Below, one piece after another: positions 1-11,600 of a stretch of DNA of 54,126 nucleotides. Every line of letters starts with the position of its first letter. Position 1 is the first letter of the stretch. Origin of the DNA: Nephromyces sp. MM_2019 (Eukaryota; Apicomplexa; Aconoidasida; Nephromycida); assembly GCA_015657535.1 (NCBI GenBank), contig JADHZB010001403.1, positions 4,184 to 58,309 on the forward strand, given 5' to 3'. The notes beneath the pieces are model-generated. The model saw nothing but the letters and a program-made list of their open reading frames with translations, was not told where the DNA came from and did not search any database. Made by a program: the position numbers and the translations under genes.

Positions 1-160
1 TGTGTGTATGTATTTATGTGGGTGTGTGTGTATGTATTTATGTGGGTGTAAATGTGTGTGCGTGTATGTGGGTGTGTTTGCATGTGTGTGGGTGTGTTTG
101 CATGTGTGTTGGTGTGTGTCTGGGTGTGCATGTGTGCGTGAGTGTGTGCGTGTGGGGCTC
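1..160. repeat. TG-rich simple-sequence tract at the window start
   Basis: The first 160 bases are almost only T and G on this strand, an irregular mix of TGTG, TGGGTG and TATG words with a loose period of about 20-28 bases. The tract is open in more than one frame, giving Cys/Val/Gly-rich translations that are products of the repeat and not a gene. Confidence 0.9.
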
Positions 161-442
161 GAATTCCTTGGTGTTGCATCTGCCTTTGTGTGCTAATTTA
201 CAGCCTTATTCTTCTTCCTGTATTTAAGTAAAGCATGTTAATTTCTATAGCTACAAGATGTTTTTTAAGTTTTTCAGTTTCATTCTGTGGGTGTGTGTGT
301 GAATTTTGTTTTAAACATGGCGTGCGTAGAGGAGAAACTATGCGGCTAACTTGCTGGCTAGAGCTAGAGCACAGGATGGCCTCTTGAGCTTTTCTTTGGC
401 TTTGATTTGTGATTAGTGTGAGTCTTGTGTATTTGGTAGATA

Positions 443-443
<1 letters not shown>

Positions 444-472
<29 letters not shown>
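444..472. repeat. (TG)n microsatellite
   Basis: An uninterrupted run of about 14 TG dinucleotides. Shorter TG runs recur at about 700-712, 1919-1938, 2547-2560, 3098-3108 and 14114-14130, all in the introns or flanks of + strand genes. Confidence 0.95.
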
Positions 473-474
<2 letters not shown>

Positions 475-872
475 ATTTTTATGTGTTTATTTCTATTTCT
501 TCTTTCGCCAGCTTCTCTGACATTCTCTCTTGTCTGTCACTTTCCTCTTTGTGTGTTTCTCTCATCTCTGATCTCCTAATATCTCACTCTCTCGCCTCTT
601 TGGTTTCTTAATCTCTCACTCGCTCTCGTTACTCACTGTCTTTTGCTAGCTCTCATTTCTCTCCCTGCCTTTATGTATCTTCGAATAAACCTGCTTGATG
701 TATGTGTGTGTGCGTTTTGCTTGATATCTGCATGATGTTGGGCAGATAAAAAGTGAATCTACGGCTCTCTTGCCAGCAATCAGTGTGCAAATCTGTCTTC
801 AGCTTTCTCTCTCTAGGATATCTCAGTATATAAATGAGAATTGTGTGTGCACTTTCGTTCTTTTTTCACAGT

Positions 873-3800
873 ATGAAGTCTTTGGTAGACCCAAAAGCAC
901 CAGCACACCCGCTGGATTCTGTTCCCCTTGATGATGAATCGCTGGAATTGTATGAGTGCTTGAGGCTTTCGCCAGATAAAATGAGGCCTGAATCCATGAT
1001 TCCTTTAGTTTGTGGTTCTAATAAAAATCTGGAAGAGGTAGTTTTTATCGCTTCACACGATGAAAATGATGATGTTTGTGTGTTTTCTTCATACTTGTCT
1101 TTAAAATCTGATGAAAATCGTGTGAAAATGTAGCTTTTATGCTATAGATGATGAAAAGTGCGATATTTTTGTGTTTTTATCATCTTTTTATCTTCTCACT
1201 CTTCTTCTTTTCTCTTCTCTTCTTCTCTTTTCCCCTGCTTCACATCTTCCTCCTCCGGTTTTCTTCTGCAGATGCCTCTTAGTGAGCTATCTTCATACGG
1301 GCAGATTTGCTACAGTACGTTTTGCTTGTGGACTATCAATATCTCCGGGCGTATACGCTGTTAAAACCATTTTCTCGCTCTAAAGTGAAGCCTTCTGCAC
1401 GCTTGTGTGCATAATTCTGCCTTAGAATGATTGTTTCGTTTTCTTAATGATACTTTCAACATTTTTTGCTTGAATATTCGCCGATATATCATCAAAATTA
1501 TTGTTTTCAGCTCATTTTTACTTATTTAATACTGCTTTTATCATAAAATTAAGGTTTTTAATGTTTTATTCCTTCTTGTTGTGCTGCCTCTTCTTTGAAG
1601 ATTTGTCTATTGTAAAGGTACTACTCAATTTCCTTTATTTTGCTTGAATCTGTGGCTTTTTACCTTGTATTTCTACTCGCTGATGCTTTCTTTCCAGTGG
1701 ACTGCTATAGTCTCATGTGTTTAACTCTTGTGCAGAGTCTCGGCATTCACGGTTGAAAAAGTTGCTGCAATGGCTCAACTCGACTGATGGTGTAAGTACT
1801 TCGTGTGCGTGTGTGTATTTGCGTTCTTTGCGTGTGTGGTGTCTCTCTATGTCTGTGTCTTTGTTTCTGTTTGTGTATCTTTGTGCATATCTTTCCCTGT
1901 GTAACCTTTTGTACATTGGTGTGTGTGTGTGTGTGTGTGGATAATGCACCTAATACATTCATTGCCTGTCAAAAACCTTAAATTTTTTTGCTTCAACACG
2001 GTGAACCTAACTCTCCAACCAGTTTCTTTGTGCTACTCAACATATTATCACAGCTAAAACGAAGCAGATTCCTTTGTGCACACCACTTTTTTTGTTTATC
2101 TTCTTCTTCTTCTTCCCTTTTATCTTCTTGTTATTCTCCTCGCTTGCTTCTTCACTGCTGCTTTCAAAGAGAAGAAATTTCTCGCCAAACTTTCCTGCTT
2201 GAACGGATGAAATGACGAGATTTTGTGTATGTTTATCGTTTTTTTTATGTTTTTCTTTGTTGAGTTGCGAGTTTTCAGTGTTTTACTACTTGAAGACATT
2301 CTACACCTCTTTTTGAGTTGAAATAAAGAAGAAAAAACTGTGAAATTTCCGTCTATAAAGCTGTTTTTTACAGAAAGTTATAGCTGCTTCCAATTATACT
2401 GAGCGACTGGGCGATGAGCTCAACGACTATATAAAGGAAAGAATTGAATTCGAGTTTGAGAGAGCCTTGAAGTTGAGGTTTGGAGCTGCTTCTATATATT
2501 ATGCGGATGATTCTATACACTCAGGCTCCTTCCACCTTTTTTAATATGTGTGTGTGTGCGTCTGTATATACTGTTGGTATATCGGTGTAGCAGTGCTATT
2601 CTTCCCTCAAGAATCTTGTGCTCGAGGGTGGTGTTTTTGCTTTTTTTGGAATTTTTTGTGTAGTAGATATTGTGTGTGCTGTGAGCTACGGGGGGGGAAA
2701 AAGGAGGTATGTCTGTGTGCGTGTTAGGAGATGCTTGTGTGTGAGGGGTGATGAGGATAAACTTAGTTGCTAAATCAACTAGGCAGAGCTTTTGTGTGTG
2801 CGGGAGAGAAGCATCCACTCAATCTACTGAGCAGCACTTGTGTGTGTGCGGGAAAAAAGCAGCTGCCACACCTACTAGGCAGCACTTGTATGTAATGACT
2901 AGTAGACAAGAAGCAGCTGATACATATAATAGTCGCTATCACACCTTCATCACTGTGTGTGTGCTTCTCAGCTACCTTTTCATTAGATTTTAAAGTGAAC
3001 GATTAGTGAAGACTGGATTTTTCTCCTACCTCTTCTTGCTAGAAACCTAGCTCTTTTCTGCAGTGCGAATAGTGTCAACTGGCCCATACAGTGTGGTGTG
3101 TGTGTGAGTTTCTAAATCACTCTTTAGCTTTCCAATGTATAAACCCTGTGATATTTGCACTCTGTGTGTGTGAGTTTCTTAACTGTTACACTTCTCCATG
3201 TATAAATCCCCTCTTCTCAACTTATCTTCCAAGCTCATACTGTCGTTTTACCGATACTTTTTGATAGTGTCCCATCCTCATTTATTGCTCTCTTATGCTG
3301 TGAATCTCTTCTTTGGGACGTACATATAATGAAGATATTTGCTTGTGTGCAAAAACTGAATTTACTTACTCCAATTCGCTTGATTAATTTGATTGGCATC
3401 TGCTTGACATGGTGTAATCACATGCGGTTTTATGCTTTTCTCCCTGTTCTTCAGGCAAACTTGGATGGAAGCTGAGAATTTTTTTGAATTGCATCAGCTC
3501 ATCTTCGCGGAATATCAATCAAAGTACGTTGAAATGCAAGAAATTGCTATTTTTTGGGTTTTCTCATGAAAGGGCTGGGCGGTTATTCGGTATATATAGG
3601 GAGTGGGAGAAAGACAGAGCGAGTGTGTGTAAGAGAGCGAGTATGTGAGAGCGACAGTTATATATATATTTGCATGTAGTTCTATAGTTATGTATGGTAA
3701 TGAGAAAGCAGAAAGAGGTATAGAGATGCACATCTATAGAATACAGATATTGAGATTCTCCTATACAGAGATTCCCACATCTATAAACGACAAAAGCAAG

Positions 3801-4811
3801 CAAATAAACGGTTCCTAGAATCAGCTTCTTGAGCTTATCTTTTTCCACCTGTTCTTCCACATTAAAATCCCTTCATTTGCAACTTTTTTCAAGTTTCTCA
3901 AGTGGATTGATGATTTGTCCAAATCATTTGTTTCCTGCTATTTTATTAGACGATGAGGACTAGTTCCTCTTTTTTTGTAAAGTTTTGGTTTCTACATCTT
4001 TTGCCAGAAGGTATGTTTCTGTGCTTTGAAATTTGCCAAACAATACAGTGATTCTACGGCTTCGATTGTGGGCCTTTTGGATGCTTTACTCGGCTTATCA
4101 TTGAGTTCCAGTATATCTTCTCCCGAATGAGCTTGATAAACTCGAAGTATCTTGTAGATGTCATTTACGCATCTATGCCCACATACAGGCATGCCAGCGC
4201 ACCCACACACACGCACACATAAAATTATCATTTTTCATTAAGAACTTTGAAGTTTTCTGGTGGTTTTTTTTGAGTTGTTTCGTTGTGTAGTGGCGTGCAA
4301 TCTACAGAGGTTATATAGCGTATGTATACAACTCAAGTCTGTATACGTAATGTGCTTTTATAACGTACATCTATACGTCTATAACACGCACGTGCAGCAC
4401 ACATATCTACTACTACGCATGTCTCTAACATTCACGTATGTCGCTAGCAATCTTTTATCTCCAAAACGCGCAAATATCTCCAACACACACACACTTCTCC
4501 CCCACGCACGCACATATCTCTAACACACGCACCCATCTCCCGACACGCATCTCCTCACACCCACATATCTTCTCCTCACACACCCCTACAACACGCAGAT
4601 ATAAAACATTAATCTTCTACTAGCATACCCGCCACAGAGGCTAGTTAACCATCCTGAGCTGCCAGATTGAAAGGTTCTTTATAGCTTCAACTTATCTGAA
4701 CTGTAAAAATTCAGGTCTGCCAATGGTATCAGATTTTCACAAAATGGCACGGACGAAGATCTATCCCCCTCTGAAGCTGAGTTGGGAGATCCACTAGATT
4801 CTGACTATTGA
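873..4811 (+). CDS. Unrecognised small helical protein, five exons
   Basis: I do not recognise this protein. Five exons join with matching phase: 873-1037, 1738-1791, 2374-2477, 3455-3523 and 4715-4811, ending at TGA. The donors are GAG|gtagtt, GGT|gtaagt, AG|gtttgg and AA|gtacgt; the acceptors include tttacag and ttcag. The product is about 162 residues if ATG 873 is the start, but that ATG lies one base after a strong acceptor (tttttcacag), so either a 5' UTR intron or an upstream coding exon is likely. The N-terminus is acidic and Pro/Leu-rich. The middle (roughly residues 56-130) is charged and strongly helical, with runs such as DYIKERIEFEFERALK and EAENFFELHQLIF. The tail is Ser/Asp/Glu-rich, ending in DPLDSDY. 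No signal peptide or membrane segment is visible. Exon 2 could start at 1736 instead if the preceding exon ends in another phase. Confidence 0.6.
2773..2905. repeat. 48-bp imperfect tandem repeat, about three copies
   Basis: A unit containing a GGCAGCACTTGTGTG-like core followed by GCGGGAAAGAAGC-like sequence recurs every 48 bases (core C at 2784, 2832 and 2880), with the third copy decaying. Since 48 is a multiple of three, the array is open as a 16-residue repeat, but it lies inside the intron between the exons ending at 2477 and starting at 3455, and I read it as non-coding. Confidence 0.75.
4440..4612. repeat. CA-rich degenerate repeat
   Basis: Irregular repeats of CACACGCAC, ACATATCTC and CATCTCC words. 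This is the opposite strand polarity to the TG tracts nearby. It lies in the last intron of the unrecognised gene ending at 4811. Confidence 0.7.
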
Positions 4812-5224
4812 CAGTCCATGATGCGTTGTTATTCCCTGCTTTATATAAAAATTGTTTTATTGTTGTTGTATATATAATCCTGGAAGGTTTCTGTGCTCTT
4901 TCATGCTTCTAGCGCAGAAAAATGTGTTTTTCGCGCTTGATTACTTGTTTCTGGAAAGAGTGTGCATACTGTATACTGCTGGAATCAGTATGTTTATCGT
5001 AATGTGGAACATATTTTATCTGTTTAATAAGATTGCCATTTTATTCGTTTACTAGTATATTTCCTTAAGCAGTTTGTGAGCGTTGCGTTGTTAGGACTGA
5101 TATGTGGCAGTTGTGGTGTATAATACTTTCTTCTACTGCTTCTGTACCGGTAGATTTTCTCCTCATGGGTTCATTGGTTGCATTGGAAATGATGCGGCAT
5201 TGAGGAGCGTATGTGTGTCACAAT

Positions 5225-5287
5225 ATAAAATGTGCGTTTGTGTGCGTGTTTGTGTGTGCGTTTGTGTGTTTTCATGTGCGTGTGTCC
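5225..5287. repeat. TG-rich imperfect microsatellite
   Basis: Repeats of TGTGTGCG and TTTGTGTG words, with no coding meaning. Confidence 0.8.
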
Positions 5288-8123
5288 GATCTGCCTGTCC
5301 TCCACAACGTGAATACTGAGAGTTTATCATGGATATGCGGACGAAGTTCGCTATGATTGCGCATAACCGCTTATACGCAATATATATTTTGTGCAATATT
5401 GAAACGTTTTTGTCCGTATCGATTATCTTATGTTTTGTGAAAATTTAGTAACTGCTATACTGATTCGACTGTATTTTACTCAAATGTTCAAAGTTGTTAT
5501 TGTATGCTATTAGTGCGTCCCCGCGTTATCAGTCCTTTTAAACATGTTACCACTTGAAGCGAGTCTTGGAGATTCCGCAGCATTGGCTTCAACCTTTTTT
5601 ATGTTCTGTATAGCTTTCTGAACGTACAATTAGTCTCCGTTTGTTTAAGTAGTGGGCTATCCCGGTATTTTCATAAGTTTAGCCACTTGCCGCGGAGCAC
5701 AAGAATTCCAATAAATATTCTATCTTGCTCTAGGGACACGCACTTGTAAATAACTCGAGTGCAGCAAGAACTTCCTCCTGTGACGTTGATTCTTGCACTA
5801 CATGTAGCTGATAGCGTCGTTTAGTTGTACCCATTATTTATGAAGGAGCTTGCATAGAAGATATTTATCTGGGGAATATATGCTGTCTATTTAGTCCTGG
5901 AGAGAATTTTGTTAGCCGCTTCGCCATTTTTTACTGGTTTGGACTGACATAATAAGAAGTGGGGAGAATGAGTCCGAGCCAGCGCCACTTTTACGCGCTC
6001 TCTCGATATTGCTCTCCGCGTTAAAATGCAGATAGTACATGTCTATGTATAACTAGACACCATGCTTATCTTTTTTAGCGTGCCAATGCGTGGGTTAGTC
6101 CATGCGCTTCTTGTGGTCTTTTGCTTTTGTACGCATGTGTAACTTGCTTTCTATAATGTCGTGATTTTTGCATTACTGGTAGAATTTTTTTTTGTTACCT
6201 AGCAAGTTACTAAACTATTCGCTTCAAGAGCTAGGGGGAAGTAACCTTCAAGATTTCTAGTTGCTAACTGTATTCTGTCCTAAATTATCGCTCTATCAGG
6301 CACACAAGGTCTTATGTACGTAGTGCTATTGCAATTGACAAAGTTTACAATCACCTGCTTTTTTGTGTTTGCTTGACCAGTGAATCTATCGCCTGCGGGA
6401 TGCATGTTATAGTTCTTGTTTCGTTTTTTACAGAAGCACATAGAAATGTGTTTCGTTGCTTTTTCGTGTTTATTTTCCTGTGTATTCAGTTTCATTCGGG
6501 AGGGGAATTCATTTTTATATAAGAACACGATGTTACCGCTCGCATGGCCGCGTTCTGGTGTGCTTGCTTGCATTGAGTTAGTGTCTGGGCTATCATGTCA
6601 TTGTGGAATTTTCGTTGATTTTCGCAATGTTGTTTGGAACAGTGTGCTAAGCTTGTTGTACTAAAAGCGTGGGTTCTTCGTTTCTGATCCCATTGGTTCG
6701 CTCCATTGGAGTGCTGCTGTGTGCATAGACAGGTATGCTTTGGGCATCAAGTGTACTAGGGAAGCTGCTGCATGACTTGCTGTATCTGCTGATTTTATGG
6801 GATGCATATTAAAGAATTTAATTGCCGAAGTTGTGGGTACATGAGAGACATTCTTGCGCAGTTAACGCTGAATGGGTCCTTTGTTTTAGGCTGGAGAAAG
6901 TCATCTCAAAAGTATCTTGTTTAGCTTTAACTTTTGACATCAAATACGATTTTATCTCGTTCCAAGGCATTAGCTAGTAAAAAAACAGCTTTTAATGAAC
7001 TCAATTAGCAGGTTGATGCGCATCGAAGGACCGAGCTGTAGCAGGCTAACTGTGAATTCGACTATTACATTGTGGTCAGTAGACGCAAAGCTTTAGGGCA
7101 GAGCCTTTTGAAGCGCTAAAAACAGCAGAAGTGCCTTGCCGTCGGCTGGTAAAAACGTGATATCCTCGTTGGGGTTGGTGTGACTGATCGTAAGCAAGAG
7201 GTGTAAGCAGATGTCGATAGGCTACCTGTACTTTGTAGTAGGCACACGTAGGGCGCGATGATAGAGGGATTACTATAAAGGATACCGGCACGAAACTTTG
7301 TATTCGTAAGAATTTGCATGTTTTCTCCATTTTTTTGCCTATACTTTTAAGGCTCAAAAACTCTCTCAGGAATAATTGAAATACCGTTTTTTGCAGTTTT
7401 TTCCAGGAAAGATAGTGGTATGCGCAAGTTAAGATGCCACAGTGAGCAACCGGAATGCTTAGGCAATATATATGTGCCGGTGAGGAGATTTTTTCTTGCA
7501 TTTTTAAGTTACCGTCGAAAGTAAGTGAGAGAAATTCCAAGATAGCTCGCCAGTGCCTGAGTGCTACGTCTAAACCACAAATGGAGGGTGGGCTCGACAT
7601 CTACACCACAAACGCTGGGTGGACTAACATACAGAGTTCTCATCGTTCGTGTGATGCGCAAGCGATGGGACTAATGAAGCTAGTAAAACTAGACTCACCG
7701 AAATATATGTTGGTCTTTGAGCTATGGCCTGCAGAACGGCTCAGGAAAGTCATCAACCACAGAAAACGTCAGGGCCCAATATGTGCACCGCTTAAAGGGT
7801 GAAAATCCTCGTTTCATCACAGATAAATGACACTTTGCCAAAATATGGTGCCGTAAACCTACTAAACGAAGGGTTTGTGTGTTAGTTCTTCGTATGGAAA
7901 GGTAAAGGATTATGTCATGGATTAACATGTGACGAACTTTTGCAATGATGCAGGTTCTACAAACGTGAGCGCCTCTCGTCTCTTCGTCATATCATATTGT
8001 ACAAGTTCTTTTTCATGTAGAATTTTCGATGCAGTGATGAGGGTTTCGCAGCGTAAACTTTCACTACCCCCATAAGTTGCGTGCAAACAGAAGCATTTCT
8101 TGGGGATAAATTGTAATCTATCT

Positions 8124-8439
8124 ATCTCTATTTCGAACATTTTGTTAGGCAGCTGAAACTACCAGTTGAAGCATATTCCATTTTCATACTAAGAGGCGAC
8201 CAATGTGGAAAAACTGACTGTGCAGTAATCACTTTCGCTTTCATCACTCAGTTAAGCATCACAGCTCTTCGGAAAGATATCCATCTCTATCTCGCACATT
8301 TCGCCAGACAGCTGAAACTAGCGGATGAAACATATTTGTTTTTCATATTAGGAGGCGACCATCAAAAAAGAAACTGACTGAGCAGTAGCCACTCTCACTT
8401 TCATCGCCCAGTTAAGCATCACAACACTTTGTAAAGACA
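8124..8439. repeat. About 160-bp imperfect tandem duplication
   Basis: Two diverged copies lie head to tail, about 8124-8282 and 8283-8439. Shared blocks include ATCTCTAT.TCG.ACATTT, AGCTGAAACTA, GGCGACCA, AACTGACTG.GCAGTA, TTTCATC.C.CAGTTAAGC and AAAGA. They lie 200-500 bases upstream of the first methyltransferase exon, so they could belong to its promoter region. That role is a guess. Confidence 0.8.
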
Positions 8440-8634
8440 ACACAGATACAGATGGATCTCTAGCATACGTAGACTCCTACTAATTTTTCAACGGAGTTTC
8501 TCCTTCAAAAACTTATGTAGTACATTCCCACTTTTTTCTGTGCGAATGATCAATCGATAGGTGCGCTGTGTAAATCTCTTCCGCATCGGCATATAATCAG
8601 ATGCCTTCCCTCTCAGGAGGGCTGTGAGAGACTG

Positions 8635-11600
8635 ATGCCAGGTGTTGCAAACGTGCTTTCCGGATTTCGCGGATGGTACAATACGCTTTCTGCGCAATAT
8701 GGAGAATCCAGATGGTCAAAAATATATGCTGCGTTGCTTCAAAAAGGGCACGCTGAGAGCTCAAATTCCACCATGGTAGGATTTTCCCCGGAAATGATGG
8801 ACTTTCGCTTAGAAGTAGAAACTGCCAATCTCATTGTAACTGTAGGAGAAGGCAGCGGCATTTTGTTACGATCAGCTCCAGAAGCTGATACCGGCGAATC
8901 TGAACCTTCGATTCATCGCGTGAGCGCTTCAACGTACGAAAGGTCCAAAACTTACCGCATTGATATCAAAACTAAGTCATCTGATGCGTTTGTAGTGTTC
9001 GAAGGAAGTTTGAGTGGCTTAAAGCTGCATATTAGAAGTCACTGTGATGATAAGATCAAGGTAATGCATCCTTGTATTTTTTTGTATAGCAGCACAGTTG
9101 CTTGTCTGTTAACCATGCTTCGACTTACCGCTCTATTGTAGTTCAAGCGATGGAAGAAATCTGATAATTTAGTACTTTAAAATGCTCTGCTGCATAGGTT
9201 AATCGTTGCAAGAAATGGCGACTTACTAGTCTTCCGGGATGCTTTCAACTACTGGATGAATGCTTGAATGATGATTCAGCAGGTGTGAAGCTTTTCGAGA
9301 TTAATTTTTTTAAGGGCGAAATGAAATTTCACCTTGCTTCGTTTGGTACTCTCTGCACGAGAATCTCTGTTTTATGCACATAGAGTTGTAGGTTGCAATA
9401 TTGAATTATGAGACTTCCGATGGCTTAATTTTGAATTATCAGAGAGTTGTGTTGGCTTGATTTTTAGTTGAGAGATTTTTGGCTTAAATTTTAGCATTAC
9501 TCGTTAGTATTTTCCATATTTGTGGCACACTGGAAGTTTTTTTTTCTAAGCCTTTTTGCGCTTTTATTGCCGACAAGCACATCTGCTGGTATGACTGTAG
9601 CTCTTGCTAGTTTCTCATCTGAACTTTTTTACGCTAAGTTGTTACCTGCAACTTCGCGCTTGCTGCAATTGAGCAGAGGCATCCATTGCAAAGATCTTTG
9701 CTTCTATGGCTGCTTTGGCTGGCTATGTACGTGGTTTCCCTGTTCGAAGCATTTACTAGTAAATAAGGTTTAATGATTTGCAGGATCATCTCATATAAAG
9801 GATGCGAGCGAGGTCGGACAAGAGGTAAGTGGTATCAATCATAATGAAATTTTGTCGATATTTCATAGATTTAATTTCATTTTTAGTCCCCATGTCGGAA
9901 GGAATTTCTGCAAGATTCTCCAAGCATTTCGCTTTAATTTTTCGTGTGTAATTATTATGAATCGTTTAAGTCCTCCTCGAGAGTGCTGATGAGTCGATTA
10001 ATTTCTAACAATCGCGCTTATAATTCGCTTTTTATTCTCGCATGGTATGTGGTTTTTTTGTCAAATTTTAGGAAACGAGTGAGAACCCTGAAGCTCTGCA
10101 GGTAAACTCTCATACTTGTGACCACACCTTTGGGAGCAACCACAAACTGGGCTGGAGTTACTATTTTACATTCACGGAAAAGTTTGAAAAGCAGCTCTAT
10201 TTTCTCGGTAAGCTTTTTAAAATTTTCTCCATTGCGTGTCAGCGTTTCGTATACTCATAAAATTCAAAATTAATGTAAATGAACTAGGAAGTTACATTAC
10301 TTCAAAAACAAAATTGCATACATTTTCTTCCTCTAGGGCAATACTTTTTCCTGTTTTTCTCAAGTTTGAGCATCTCCAACATGAAGTTTTTGCTCTATCC
10401 ATGCAAGAAACGAAAGCCAAAAAAAAGATCAAATTATAGAAAAAAAACACACACACACGGAGTTGATTGTTAACTGTATAAACACCAAAATGTACATCGA
10501 GGTAATCGCCATTTGACTTATGTGGTATTTTGACGCTCTTCATACTTCTAGATTGGGCTTCAGCTTTGGCAGCATACGCCGTTAGCGCAAAACATGGAGA
10601 TAAGGTCTTTGATTTGTGTGCGGTAAGTTGAAATTTCAGGCTTTCTTCTCTTTTTTTTGGAGCATTTACGCTGTTTTGTTCTTTCTTGAGCTTTCTAAAG
10701 GAAGTGATAGTTTTTGTTTTTGATGCTGCAAAAATTGCGTAAATCTTCTTGTGCATAAGGTATTGATTTAATGTATAGTTTTTGAGATTGAGTGCGCAGC
10801 TGAAAAGGAATCAAAGCTGCCTACTTGGGGTGCTAGGAATAATAAACTACGAACTGAATGGGGGCTATTGTTTTAGTGGTAACTGGGAGGTATGTTAATG
10901 TCGACGATTGAGGGGTGTGTAAGCTATGACTGGAAGGTGTGTTAATGACAAATAAGGCATGCGTAAATGACGACTAGGGGGTTACTATGCTTAGTATCTC
11001 GGAATTAAAACAAATGAAATATATCTGCCATCCAAACCGGAACCATTATGTCTTCACAACTGCTTTCAGTCTATCATCTAAGAAGTTATAAAAATCCATG
11101 AGAATCCAATGTTTCTACTACAAAATCCAATGTCTGGCTGCTCCACTTTCTTTGTTCTTCCCTCTAATTTTACGATATAATTCTGTGAAAAATACCGTTT
11201 TTTTCTCTGGAAAAGGCTTCTGTCATTAACTTCTTCTTTTTGGTATTTTTGCTTATTTTGGTGGTATTTGTATTCGGAATATATTTCTGGTTATATTAGA
11301 GTAGGTTGTCGAAGATTATCGTTTCCGCTTGACCCGAATATGTGAAATCTGCATTTTCTAGCTCCTGCACTTTTTGCAATGAGAATTTATCATTCGTTGA
11401 AAATAGCCTTGAGATTCTGACATTTTTACTAGTTCTTGATGTTTTTAGTGCCAAATCCTCTTGTTTTCTAGTAATCTTTCTGTAATTTCTGTTTTAAACG
11501 CTTGTTAGGGGCGGGCATGTTGATATCCAATTGTATGGCTTAGCTTTATAGCCTTTTGTGCAGATTTTACAATGGGTTTTCGGAATTTTTGTGTTGCTCT

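Larger units (their letters stand above)
4812..8634. other. Intergenic stretch without convincing exons
   Basis: This 3.8-kb interval separates two + strand genes. It contains a TG-rich tract at about 5225-5287 and an imperfect 160-bp duplication near its end. The longest open frame is 174 codons on the minus strand (7076-7600). It resembles no family I know and overlaps a 115-codon frame on the + strand, so neither is called a gene. Confidence 0.6.

Noticed and set aside
7076..7600. 174-codon minus-strand open frame
   Set aside because: No recognisable domain, signal or repeat, no partner exons, and it overlaps a 115-codon frame on the other strand. Length alone is not enough in 54 kb.
8124..8439. 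CRISPR-like array
   Set aside because: Only two diverged copies of about 160 bases without uniform spacers, in a eukaryotic intron-rich context.
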